DNA of 29,971 nucleotides from Candidatus Omnitrophota bacterium (lineage in GTDB: Bacteria; Omnitrophota; Gorgyraeia; Aquiviventales; Aquiviventaceae). The position numbers were made by a program, and so were the translations under genes. Numbering within the stretch: position 1 is the stretch's first letter; each line of letters begins with the position of its first letter. Below are positions 8,508 to 16,681 of the stretch, piece after piece. The DNA lies in the NCBI GenBank assembly GCA_016206675.1, contig JACQRD010000064.1, forward strand, positions 1 through 29,971, read 5' to 3'. Under the pieces are notes generated by a model that was not told the origin of the DNA, made no database searches, and saw only the letters and a program-made list of their open reading frames with translations.

Positions 8508-9030
8508 GCGTTTGTGGATCTGATAGTAGCACTCGTTTTTCGTCGATGTCAAGCACTTTGAACCCCGCAACTGCTTGTCCGACTTCGAGAAAGTACGTTT
8601 TCCCGGCGGTCGTTTCTTCCATCACAGCCCGCTGGCGCGCCCCAAGTTGCAGGCGCCCTTTGTAGGCAAATTGCGGTTCGGCAGCCGCGGGGGCAAAGCG
8701 CAACGCCCCCTGCCCTGAGGGATCGGCAGCGGAGACAGCCCGATCCCGCTGCGGTGAAAATGGATTGGCATCAATCAGGGCGGCCGCGGCCTGAGACTCA
8801 GGCGTCAAAGCCTGCGGCGCTTCCGAGGGAATCGGATAGGCTTCTTTGACGCGCTCCCAGGTTTCTCGTGGGAGCATCGCTGTGTCTTTGCTCGTCACTG
8901 ACAGGCGCCACCATGCGGCAGCCCCCAGCAGCAACACGACGGCGGCGGCTGCCACGCCGGCGGCCGCCGCTTGGCCTGCGTCAGAGCGCCGACCAGAACG
9001 ACCTCGGGGCGCTCTGGTGCTGGGTTGCAT
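8464..9030 (-). CDS. PilP/GspC-like periplasmic clamp protein
   Basis: A 188-residue bitopic inner-membrane protein. After a basic cytoplasmic start there is one membrane segment (VAAAAVVLLLGAAAWW, about residues 24-40), a linker rich in Ala/Pro, and a C-terminal beta domain (YKGRLQLGARQRAVMEE, YFLEVGQ, VLDIDEKRVLL). These resemble the homology region of GspC and the beta domain of PilP, which dock on the secretin N0 domain. I start at ATG 9030, 4 bases after the PilO-like stop. The position between pilO and the secretin matches the pilMNOPQ order. Family assignment rests on topology, motifs and context. Confidence 0.72.
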   Translation of the reverse strand: MQPSTRAPRGRSGRRSDAGQAAAAGVAAAAVVLLLGAAAWWRLSVTSKDTAMLPRETWERVKEAYPIPSEAPQALTPESQAAAALIDANPFSPQRDRAVSAADPSGQGALRFAPAAAEPQFAYKGRLQLGARQRAVMEETTAGKTYFLEVGQAVAGFKVLDIDEKRVLLSDPQTHEEVAVPLTSARSP

Positions 9031-9034
9031 GTTC

Positions 9035-9799
9035 TTATTCCTCACTGTGATCGTGCGGCGGCAGTTGTTGCGCCCGGGCATCGGCCGTATAGCGCGCCAG
9101 CAGCAGCTCCACCTCAAGATGATCCGTGGCGGAGACGATCTTGGCCGAGCGCACATCGATCAGGGGCGCAGCATGGCTGAGCGCCTCAAGCACCCCCACC
9201 GCCTGCGGCAGCGATGCGCTGAAGTGCACCCGTACCGGCTGGCGCACCAAGAAGCTGCCCGCGCCTTCCTCCGGCGGCGGCAGCACCTCAGGATCCTCGA
9301 TCTTCAACGAGGAGAGCACCACCACGCCCTGCCCGAGCATCAACGAGGCGGCCTCTTCGATCAGCGCCAACTGCACCAGCAGGCGCGGCGCGCTCTCCGA
9401 GGGCGGCAGCTCCTTGGGGAATCCGACCACCTGGGGCACGGCGATCTTGCGCGCAGCCGCCAGCCGCGTAAGCTGCCGCTGGACCTCGTGGAAGCGCTCC
9501 TGAACCGACAATTGGGGATCCATGCCGACGGCTTCATCCGACACAGCCACAATGACGCGGTCCTGCCATTGGCGATAGGCGCGCTCAAGCAGCTGCTGCC
9601 GCCGGCTGAGATACGCCGCCGCCTCTTCATTCGGGGGAATTTTGCTCACCAACAGCCGCTTCAGCCCTGATCGCCGCTGTTCCACGCGCTCATCAAGCTG
9701 CCGGACGCTCACGCGCCACGCCCCCGCGCCCAGCGCGGCGGCGGTCAGCAGGATGGCGGCGGCGACCGGCACGAGGGGAAGCCGCCGCGGGGCCGTCAT
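9035..9799 (-). CDS. PilO/GspM-like inner-membrane assembly protein
   Basis: A 254-residue protein with one N-terminal membrane segment (LVPVAAAILLTAAALGAGAW, residues about 9-28), a helical/coiled region (about 30-130), and a C-terminal ferredoxin-like domain ending in VISATDHLEVELLL-type strands. This is the layout of PilO and GspM, which pair with PilN/GspL in the inner-membrane platform. The start is ATG 9799, giving a 4-base ATGA overlap with the upstream PilM-PilN gene; the longer open frame to 10036 is a shadow of that gene. Sequence conservation in this family is low, so the call leans on topology and order. Confidence 0.72.
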   Translation of the reverse strand: MTAPRRLPLVPVAAAILLTAAALGAGAWRVSVRQLDERVEQRRSGLKRLLVSKIPPNEEAAAYLSRRQQLLERAYRQWQDRVIVAVSDEAVGMDPQLSVQERFHEVQRQLTRLAAARKIAVPQVVGFPKELPPSESAPRLLVQLALIEEAASLMLGQGVVVLSSLKIEDPEVLPPPEEGAGSFLVRQPVRVHFSASLPQAVGVLEALSHAAPLIDVRSAKIVSATDHLEVELLLARYTADARAQQLPPHDHSEE

Positions 9800-11307
9800 G
9801 GCAGGGCGCGCTGCAACTGGATGGCGAAGGCCACGAGCTCCCCTGCGGCTGGAGCCGATTCCGGTGGCGCCGGGGCGGGCACCACATTCGTGGAGAGCGG
9901 CTTGACCGCCGTCACTCCCGAGAGATTCTTCAAACGGTCGAGCAGCTGGGTCACATCTTGGAAGGAGGCAGCGCGCCCTTCGAGCGTGACGTCGAGCGCG
10001 GCCAAGCTTTTGGCGCACTCCACCTTCGTCAGCCACAGGCTCTTCGGCAGCGCCTGCGCGATGGCCGCGAGAGTTGCCGTCAGCGCGGGCGAGGCCGACA
10101 CCAAGCCCTGCAATTGCGCCGTCAACTGCTCGGTGCGCTGCTGCTGCTGCAGCATGGCCCGGATTTCCGGGCGCAGCCGCTGGTAGGTGCGCTCCCGCTG
10201 CTCCAGCGCGCGCAGCAGCCTCAGCCGCTGCTGCCGGATCTCCGCCATCCCGCTGAGGCTCAGCGTCACGATGGCCGCCGCGCAGACCGCGGCCATGCCG
10301 AGGGCCACGCGGCGCACCCAGCGAGCGCCTTGCGCGCGCTGCACATGGTCCAGCAAATTCAGCGGCACGCGGGCCGCCCCCAGCCCCTGCAGCGCCAACC
10401 CAATGGAGGCGGCGGCGCGCTGAGCCAGCTCCGGGCGCACGGCCCGCATCGCGACGGCTTGCGCCGGATCAAAGCGCTCCAGCCGCACGTCGGCCAGCCG
10501 TGAGAGCCGCTCGGACACCGAGGCGTCCATATTCACGGTGCAGATCATCGGCGCGGCCTCAGGCCACTGGGCCTTCAGGCCCTGCCATGACGCGGCGAGC
10601 TCCTCCGGCAGCGTCTGCGACGACGCGGACTGCACCGGGACGACTTGCAGCCGCTGGGGCGCCCAGAGGATCCACTCGGCGGTTGAGGCGTCGAGGCGAT
10701 GGAGGATGGCGAAGGCTTTGGCGCGCGCCAGCGAGCGCTGCAGCGAGCAGGCGTTGAGCAGCCCCAGCGCGGCTATCGACACGCCGGCGACGTCAAGGCC
10801 TGCGCGGCGGCAGATGGCCAGCCGCTCCTCCAGCAGCGGCTGCTTCATCACCGCCGCCACCGCAATCGAAGAATGCTCAAGGCTGTAGGCTGTAGGCTGT
10901 AGGCTGGGAGGTTCTTGCCTAGAACCTAGAGCCTTGAGCCTTGAGCCTTCCGGTCGCCCACCATTGGCTAGGGAGAGCCATTGATAATGCCAGGCGGTTT
11001 GCGACAGCTCGAAAGGCAGCTGCTGCTGCAGCTCAAACTCCACCGCTAACTCCGCTCGGCTGCGGTTGACGACCAGGGGGTAGACGGTCGCGAGAATCGC
11101 CGAGAGATCCGGCAGCCCGACGATGACCGGCTGCGCAATCCGCAGGGAGCGGCGCAGCTGGGCCAGGGCCCGCCCCAGTGCATCCGCCTGCGACGGATCG
11201 TAGGGTTGCTCTTCGACGGTCAAGAGCCTGAAGGCGCCGCCGGCGCGCTCTAGGCGAGTGGCTCGGATCGCCTCGGGGCCGATCTCAATGCCAATGCTAA
11301 CAGCCAT
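9796..11307 (-). CDS. PilM-PilN fusion (GspL-like) platform protein
   Basis: A 503-residue protein. Residues 1-320 are an actin-like PilM domain: a start resembling IGIEIGPEAIRA, then VIVGLPD, FELQQQLPFELS, and a CTVNMDA region. A membrane helix (about 334-353, RVALGMAAVCAAAIVTLSL) and a coiled coil lead to a PilN-like ferredoxin domain (ALPKSLWLTKVEC, VTLEGRAASFQDVTQLLDRL). PilM recruits the assembly ATPase and PilN spans the membrane; one chain doing both is the GspL arrangement. Residues about 119-143 are encoded by a heptad hairpin inserted in frame, which relatives would not be expected to share. The start ATG 11307 is 37 bases after the Ig-like gene. Confidence 0.83.
   Translation of the reverse strand: MAVSIGIEIGPEAIRATRLERAGGAFRLLTVEEQPYDPSQADALGRALAQLRRSLRIAQPVIVGLPDLSAILATVYPLVVNRSRAELAVEFELQQQLPFELSQTAWHYQWLSLANGGRPEGSRLKALGSRQEPPSLQPTAYSLEHSSIAVAAVMKQPLLEERLAICRRAGLDVAGVSIAALGLLNACSLQRSLARAKAFAILHRLDASTAEWILWAPQRLQVVPVQSASSQTLPEELAASWQGLKAQWPEAAPMICTVNMDASVSERLSRLADVRLERFDPAQAVAMRAVRPELAQRAAASIGLALQGLGAARVPLNLLDHVQRAQGARWVRRVALGMAAVCAAAIVTLSLSGMAEIRQQRLRLLRALEQRERTYQRLRPEIRAMLQQQQRTEQLTAQLQGLVSASPALTATLAAIAQALPKSLWLTKVECAKSLAALDVTLEGRAASFQDVTQLLDRLKNLSGVTAVKPLSTNVVPAPAPPESAPAAGELVAFAIQLQRALP
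10880..10951. repeat. Heptad hairpin inserted inside the pilM-pilN gene
   Basis: Left arm: AGGCTGT three times plus AGGCTGG (10880-10907). Right arm: GCCTAGA, ACCTAGA, GCCTTGA twice, GCCTTCC (10917-10951). On the minus strand it reads without stops and adds SRLKALGS and LQPTAYSL-type residues to the actin-like domain. Confidence 0.9.
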
Positions 11308-11344
11308 CGAACAGGCTCGGGGTTGGGGGTGCAGTTCTCATCAA

Positions 11345-12901
11345 CTATTCGAGACGCCAGAGCTTGATCGGCGGCCCCTTGGGCAGCGCCATGATGAGGG
11401 GCTGCGGCCCGACGATCCAGGTGCGTTCCGCCGGCGTGGGATCCTCTTCATCCGGCTGGATGCCGGCGATGCCGTTCGACTCCTTGGCCGCCTTGACCCG
11501 GAAGTAGTGGTTGCCGCCGCTGAGCGGTTCTTTCACCGCCGAGGCGGTCTCGCTCCACGCCGACCAGGGATCGCCGTCGAAGGCGTACGAAAAGAGGCAC
11601 GCGCCCTCCGGACACATGAAGGCGAAGGCCGCCCGCGGCTGCGGCGCAAAGCCGGCCGGCCCGCCGGTGATCAACGTCTCCGGCGAGAGCAGCGCGAGCT
11701 CGATCGCATCCGACACCGGCTGCGACACATTGCCTGCGCCGTCGACGAACTTGACCCACACCGTCTGCGTGCCCCGCACCGCATTGAGCCGCCACAAGGG
11801 CCGCGACGGCGCGTAGGGCTCTTCGACGTAGCCGCTGAGGAGGTCGTTGCTGATGAGCATGCCGGCCACGCCCGAGACCGCATCGGTGGCCGCCAACCCA
11901 AGACTGACGTGGACGCTGGTGGTCAGCGAAGCACCCCCGTTGATGAGGAGGCTGCCGGAGGGCGGCAGCGTGTCGACCGTGACACTCCAGATCAGCGGCG
12001 CGGCCGCGTTGCCGACCACATCCGAGACGCGCAGCTCGAGACGATTCGGCCCCTCAAGCCATGCGCCACCCGCTGAGCTGATGATCCCCGTTGACGAGGT
12101 GTAGGCCGCGGAGACCGACGCCCCGTTGAGCAACAGCTGCACGGTGGCCTCATCGACGCCGCTGGCCGCATCCGACGCGGCGGCGCGAACGCTGACCGCC
12201 TGGGTGTTGACCAGCGCGCCGGGTGAAGGCGTCGACGCGGTGACCTGCGGCGGCGTGGTGTCAACCCACAGCTCCAGCGAAAGGGCCGGCCCGCCATGGC
12301 CTGCCGAGTTGATGGCTTTGACGGAGAACGTATGCGGCCCATCAGCCAGCATCTTGAGAGAGCTTGTGGCCACGTTGAAGGAGGTGCCGATGGTCTCGAT
12401 CGTGTCATCAGGCGCCGTGTCGATGGCATAGCTGTAGCCTGCCACCTCCGGCCCGGTCGCCGGCGGCTCCCAAATGAAGATCGGATCGCGGTCCCGCTGC
12501 CACGCGCTCGGGGGAATCATCGTGCCGAGAGGATCGGTTTTGGCATAGAGGACGCTCAAGTGAAGGTCCGCCACCGGCGGCGCAGCCGTCGTTGAGGCGC
12601 TGGAGCCCAAGCCGCCGGGGATGATGCGAAACCGCAAGGAGGAGATTGGGCTGCCGCCCAGCACTTCACCGATACTGCTTTGCTGGCGAAACGTCGAGGA
12701 CTGGGGCGTCCCCCCGCCCTGCGTGGTGCCGCCGGACTCGAGCTGCTTGTCGCCGCTTTTGCTGACGGCCCCGTGCGCCAGATGACACGGCATAGCAGAC
12801 AGCAGACAGCAGACAGCAGACAGCAGACTACAGAGAGTAGGCCACCTGGAATGCAGGCCCTTACTGTGTGCTGTGTGCTGTGTGCTGTGTGCTATCGTCA
12901 T
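11345..12901 (-). CDS. Exported Ig-like/fibronectin-like multidomain protein
   Basis: A 518-residue exported protein. Residues 1-45 are the leader, of which about 1-37 are encoded by a heptad hairpin. A fibronectin-III-like module (WEPPATGPEVAGYSYAID, about 140-225) is followed by two Ig-like modules that begin after DTTPPQVTAS and DTLPPSGSLL and end in LELRVSDVVGNA and VWVKFVDGAGNVS, the pattern of bacterial Ig/OmpL47-like repeats. A third beta-rich module closes the chain. The start ATG 12901 overlaps the gspK stop as ATGA. Lying inside the secretion operon, it may be a dedicated cargo or a surface-exposed accessory; no catalytic motif is seen. Confidence 0.75.
   Translation of the reverse strand: MTIAHSTQHTAHSKGLHSRWPTLCSLLSAVCCLLSAMPCHLAHGAVSKSGDKQLESGGTTQGGGTPQSSTFRQQSSIGEVLGGSPISSLRFRIIPGGLGSSASTTAAPPVADLHLSVLYAKTDPLGTMIPPSAWQRDRDPIFIWEPPATGPEVAGYSYAIDTAPDDTIETIGTSFNVATSSLKMLADGPHTFSVKAINSAGHGGPALSLELWVDTTPPQVTASTPSPGALVNTQAVSVRAAASDAASGVDEATVQLLLNGASVSAAYTSSTGIISSAGGAWLEGPNRLELRVSDVVGNAAAPLIWSVTVDTLPPSGSLLINGGASLTTSVHVSLGLAATDAVSGVAGMLISNDLLSGYVEEPYAPSRPLWRLNAVRGTQTVWVKFVDGAGNVSQPVSDAIELALLSPETLITGGPAGFAPQPRAAFAFMCPEGACLFSYAFDGDPWSAWSETASAVKEPLSGGNHYFRVKAAKESNGIAGIQPDEEDPTPAERTWIVGPQPLIMALPKGPPIKLWRLE
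12794..12893. repeat. Heptad hairpin encoding the leader of the Ig-like protein
   Basis: Left arm: five perfect copies of AGCAGAC (12794-12828). Right arm: four perfect copies of GTGTGCT (12866-12893), whose inverse complement AGCACAC differs from AGCAGAC at one base. It begins 5 bases inside the start codon at 12901. Confidence 0.95.
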
Positions 12902-15900
12902 CTCTGAACGATCGCTTGAATGCGCTGTGTGGCGGTGGCACGATCCCCATTGAGCGCTTGCCCGACGCTCAGAATCTGAAACACCGAGGAGCGGGTCGTG
13001 ACCAGGTGTCCCAATTGCTCGAACACCGCCAGCTTCGTCTCTTCATCGGTTCCCAGGACGTCGCCGACCAGCAGATCACCGATGCCGCGGCCCTTGCCCC
13101 CCTGGTTGCCGAAGGGCCGCCCGGCGATGAGCCGGTCGGCGAGTCCCGCGGTCATCCCCGGCAGTGCTAACAGCACCTCGCGCGGCGCCGTATTGATGTT
13201 GACGACCCCCATCCGGATCAGCTGCGGGTCCAGCTGCACCGCATCCAGATGGCAGACCCCGCTCAATGAGGCGCAGCGCACATCGAGGGCGAGGGTATTC
13301 GGCGGCGTCTGCTGCATCCCGATTGTGACGAGGCCGACGACGGCACGGCCCTGCGCATCGGTCGACAGCGCCGGCGACCAAGGGCTCGGCGCGCCGTCCG
13401 CCTGCCACCATCGCACCGCCAGCTGCTCGCCGGGCCGGCCGTACAGATTGAGCCGGTAATGGCCGTCCACCAGCTCGGTCCATTGCCAGCGGCCGACGAC
13501 GTCCGCCTGCGCTGGATCGTAATGCTCAAAGGCACCGTCGGCGCGCTCGTGCCAGGCATTGTCGCCGCCTTCCTCTCCGAGGAAATGACCTTCCGCCTCG
13601 AGCCGATGGCCATAGACGGTCAGCCGGTCCACGATCTTGGCCAGCTCGCCGCTGGCAAACGGCCGCCAGGCCACGCCGCTGGAGAGCCCCACCAATTCCC
13701 CGACACCCGCCAGGGGCCGGTTGAGCACTCGGACTTCGCGGGCGGGATCGTGGATGATGGTCTGCACGCCCACCTGCTCCTTCAACCCTTCGTTGTCGTT
13801 CGGCTCTCCCGGCGTATACAGGCGCAGCGACGCATACCAGCCGTCGTCCATGGAATTGCCGTTGGCATCGATGATGAGGCTCGGATCGCCCTTCTCCAGG
13901 CTTTGAAACACGCTCGTCGACGTAGGCGCCAGCGGGTACTCCACTTCATCGACGATATTCGTGCCCTGGCGGAGCATCAGCCGGGGCATGGTGCCGGCCG
14001 GCAGCGCGATCTTGAGCCAATCATCGTCCAGCGACGGCGCGCCGCTGGGAAATTCGAGCTGCACCGCCGCCGCGCTGGAAGGCATCTCCCACACCTGGCG
14101 CGCACTCAGGCCGTTGTTCTGCAGGCCGGTCTGGTGGTCGTCCAAATCCACCGCCGCCACCAGCAACCCATGGGCTCTGATCACGGAGCCGGCCGGCAGG
14201 TGGGCTTGGCGGCCTGCCGTGAGTTCCCCTTCAATCGACCAGCCGCTCATGTCGATGTCGCCATCGCTGAGGTTGATGAACTCCACGTATTCGCCGTCCG
14301 GCTGCGCCGAGACATGCAGCTTCTGGAAATAGTATGTCCCGTCGGCGCCTGTTTTGCCAATAGCGAGATCCACGCGGTGGTCCGAGCCGACCAGCAGCGT
14401 GGCCGGATGCGCCTGGCCGTGGGTCAGGGGCGGCGGGGTGGTCCCGTCGATCGTGATTAGGCCGACCGTCTGCCCGGGCGAGGCGCCGAAGACGCGCACC
14501 GCGTAGCGGCCCGGCCGCAGCCCCGGCACGGTCCAGGACCAGCGCCCCTCTCCGACGCCGCTGTTGGTGCAGGCCGCCGACCCGACCGGACAGCCCCAAT
14601 CCGACCCCTGCGGGTTGAACGTTGCCTCCGTCGCCTCCAGCTCAATGACCGGCTCAGCCATCACTTCATTGAACCGGATGGCTTCCACGCCCCGCACCAC
14701 GACACCGCTCTGTGCTGTCTCCGAAACCAGCTCGATGCCTTGAAAGGCGCAGCGGGTGCCGGTAGGCTCGCGGTTGGCCACCTCGATGGGGACGGAGCCG
14801 GAGAGGGTCAACAGGCCCAGCGACTCATCCGGATCGACCGAACGCTTGAGGCGACCCTCGATCGTGACGTCGCCGACCTTGACAGCTTGCAGGCCGCGCG
14901 CCAGCACGCGGTACGTCCCCGGCGTGACCGTCGCCGAGTAGCTCAGCGGCGCGCCGCCGGGTTGGGCGCTGGCATAGTGGCCGCTCGGCGCGCCGGACCA
15001 CGTCCAGCTGCCCAGCGCGCCCTGATCGGTGATGGCGATCATCTGCGACGACCTCGTCACCCGCGACATGGCCACATCGCGATCCGCCGCATCCGACAGG
15101 TTGACCGCCGCTTGCCACGGATCGCGCACTCCGGCATCCAGCAACATCGACAGCAGCTCCTCCGCCACGGTGGTATTGACGTTCACCCGTGCTGCGCCGG
15201 AGGCGCTGACGTTCAGATCCCAGCTGTAGACGGTGGCGAAGGCGGCCAGGCGGCCGAGCTCCTCGGCGCTGAAGCCGGCGATGGCCGCCAGTTCTTCCAT
15301 CCCTTCCAGCCGGCGGTCATCCCCGAGCAGCGCCATCGGCTGGTACTCGTCCGCCTCATCGATCGCCCCGTCCGCATCATCATCGATGCCGGCGCGCCCC
15401 GGCTTGCCATCAGGCCCCAGGCGGTAGGCCACGATCGCGGCGGCGGTCGTGCTGGCCCGCTGGCCGTCCAGCCCGGCGCGCTGCAGCACGCTGATGAGAT
15501 TGATCGCCCCGGGCCGCGCCAGGGAAGGATCGGCTTCGGCCACGTTGAGATTCGCTTTGCCGGCTTCATCCGTGATCTGCCAGGCGTAGCGACCGCTCGC
15601 GCGCGCGTCGGGATCCTGCAGCGGCCACCAGCGGGCGTCTCGAATGCGGTCGCCGTCCGTATCGATGTCGCTGCCGCGCCCGTACGTGGCCCAGCCTTCG
15701 GTCGAATCATCGACGCCCGAACTGGCCTGGTCTTCCTCCAACAGGGCGCGCGCGAAGGCGACGCCCGCTTCCGCGACATATCGCGCTTGGTTGGTGGCGA
15801 CAAACTGCAGCGCTTCCCGCGTCTCCAGGTGCGTGGAAAACGCAAAGGCCACACCCATGATGCCGATGACCGTTAAGAGACTCACCACGATCAGCAGCGC

Positions 15901-16011
15901 AATCCCATCTTCCGAGTGCGTTCGGGGTTGAGGGTTCGGGGTTCGGGGTAGTTGCCCACAACCCACAACCCTGAACCCTGAACGCACTTGGGAACTAGCT
16001 GGTGGGCACAT
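12898..16011 (-). CDS. Oversized GspK-like minor pseudopilin with lamin-tail-like insert
   Basis: About 1037 residues, against roughly 300-350 for ordinary GspK. It opens with a leader and class III prepilin site (EDG, then IALLIVVSLLTVIGIMGVAF), followed by the GspK pattern ARYVAEAGVAFARALL, DEAGKANLN and an acidic loop (GIDDDADGAIDEADEY). It ends with the GspK helix-hairpin-helix VNINTAPREVLLALPGMT. Between them lie several hundred residues of beta-rich sequence, including a lamin-tail-like domain (GEYVEFINLSDGDIDMSGW, near residue 575). The start is uncertain: I use ATG 16011, a 17-base overlap with gspJ, because the frame before it is a shadow. The leader is encoded by a heptad hairpin. 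Confidence 0.82.
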   Translation of the reverse strand: MCPPASSQVRSGFRVVGCGQLPRTPNPQPRTHSEDGIALLIVVSLLTVIGIMGVAFAFSTHLETREALQFVATNQARYVAEAGVAFARALLEEDQASSGVDDSTEGWATYGRGSDIDTDGDRIRDARWWPLQDPDARASGRYAWQITDEAGKANLNVAEADPSLARPGAINLISVLQRAGLDGQRASTTAAAIVAYRLGPDGKPGRAGIDDDADGAIDEADEYQPMALLGDDRRLEGMEELAAIAGFSAEELGRLAAFATVYSWDLNVSASGAARVNVNTTVAEELLSMLLDAGVRDPWQAAVNLSDAADRDVAMSRVTRSSQMIAITDQGALGSWTWSGAPSGHYASAQPGGAPLSYSATVTPGTYRVLARGLQAVKVGDVTIEGRLKRSVDPDESLGLLTLSGSVPIEVANREPTGTRCAFQGIELVSETAQSGVVVRGVEAIRFNEVMAEPVIELEATEATFNPQGSDWGCPVGSAACTNSGVGEGRWSWTVPGLRPGRYAVRVFGASPGQTVGLITIDGTTPPPLTHGQAHPATLLVGSDHRVDLAIGKTGADGTYYFQKLHVSAQPDGEYVEFINLSDGDIDMSGWSIEGELTAGRQAHLPAGSVIRAHGLLVAAVDLDDHQTGLQNNGLSARQVWEMPSSAAAVQLEFPSGAPSLDDDWLKIALPAGTMPRLMLRQGTNIVDEVEYPLAPTSTSVFQSLEKGDPSLIIDANGNSMDDGWYASLRLYTPGEPNDNEGLKEQVGVQTIIHDPAREVRVLNRPLAGVGELVGLSSGVAWRPFASGELAKIVDRLTVYGHRLEAEGHFLGEEGGDNAWHERADGAFEHYDPAQADVVGRWQWTELVDGHYRLNLYGRPGEQLAVRWWQADGAPSPWSPALSTDAQGRAVVGLVTIGMQQTPPNTLALDVRCASLSGVCHLDAVQLDPQLIRMGVVNINTAPREVLLALPGMTAGLADRLIAGRPFGNQGGKGRGIGDLLVGDVLGTDEETKLAVFEQLGHLVTTRSSVFQILSVGQALNGDRATATQRIQAIVQR
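15920..15982. repeat. Heptad hairpin in the gspK leader
   Basis: Units GTTCGGG, GTTGAGG, GTTCGGG, GTTCGGG (15920-15947) face CCCACAA twice and CCCTGAA twice (15955-15982). The outermost bases AGTGCGTTC and GAACGCACT form a perfect 9-bp stem around the array. Confidence 0.9.
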
Positions 16012-16681
16012 GGACAACCGTTTCGAAGGTTTCCGGGCGCCGGCGGCCGATGGTGAGCGTGATGCGCAGCGCTTTGGGCAGCCGTCCGGCCTGCGGCCCC
16101 TGCGGCCGCGCATCCCAGCGCGGCTGCCAGGCCGCACCGTCAAAATACCTGATCGCCAGCCCCGCCACCTCCCGTCCGCAGACCTCATCCTCGCCGGTGG
16201 CGTAGGTGGCATCCCCCGATTCATCGTCATGGCACATCAGCCGCCCCGCGCCGTCGACCCAGTAGCCGCGCTCCACCAGCCCGCGGCGCCCCGGCAGCGT
16301 GCCGGCGAAGAACACCTCATCCTGCGCGCTGCCCGGCTTCAGCCGCGCTGCATCCGCGGCCGCCGCGCCGACCATGGGAAATTTCGGATTCGCGGTGCAG
16401 GAGGAGAGCTCCCGCTCAAACAGGTCGATCAGCAGCCGTGCTTGCTGGTAGCGGGCGGTGCGCAGCTGTCCGGTGCGCCACGCCCCGGCGATGCTGCGGA
16501 AGATCAAGGCGGCTGAGGCGCTGACGGTCACGAAGATCGCCATCGCCACCAGCAGCTCAACCAGCGTGAGCGCCATCCGCCTCCGAGGCAGCTGAAGGCT
16601 GAAGGCTGAAGGCTGAAGGCTGCTGCCTTGAGCCTTGAGCCTTGAACCTTGAGCCAACTCAGGACGTTCCGCGATGGACAT
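15995..16681 (-). CDS. GspJ-like pseudopilin
   Basis: A 228-residue minor pseudopilin. The processing site is RRRMA, then LTLVELLVAMAIFVTVSA: the Glu at mature position 5 and the following hydrophobic helix define a class III prepilin. GspJ-type features follow: RYQQARLLIDLFERELS and a beta-rich C-terminus with FFAGTLPGRRGLVERGYWV and LRITLTI. In T2SS, GspJ caps the pseudopilus with GspI and GspK, both adjacent here. The start ATG 16681 overlaps gspI by 23 bases. Its 37-residue leader is far longer than the usual 6-10 residues because a heptad hairpin is encoded in it; an internal ATG at 16576 would leave almost no leader. Confidence 0.82.
   Translation of the reverse strand: MSIAERPELAQGSRLKAQGSSLQPSAFSLQLPRRRMALTLVELLVAMAIFVTVSASAALIFRSIAGAWRTGQLRTARYQQARLLIDLFERELSSCTANPKFPMVGAAAADAARLKPGSAQDEVFFAGTLPGRRGLVERGYWVDGAGRLMCHDDESGDATYATGEDEVCGREVAGLAIRYFDGAAWQPRWDARPQGPQAGRLPKALRITLTIGRRRPETFETVVHVPTS
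16591..16655. repeat. Heptad hairpin in the gspJ leader
   Basis: Left arm: four perfect copies of GCTGAAG (16591-16618). Right arm: three GCCTTGA and one ACCTTGA (16625-16652) plus GCC. Inverse complement of the right unit differs from the left unit by one base. Confidence 0.93.

Noticed and set aside
12794..12893. CRISPR-like array
   Set aside because: Units are 7 bases without spacers and the two arms are inverted; there are no cas genes.
16011..16230. Longer GspK start at 16230
   Set aside because: Residues before 16011 are an Arg/Pro/Gly-rich shadow of gspJ and would add an implausible leader.
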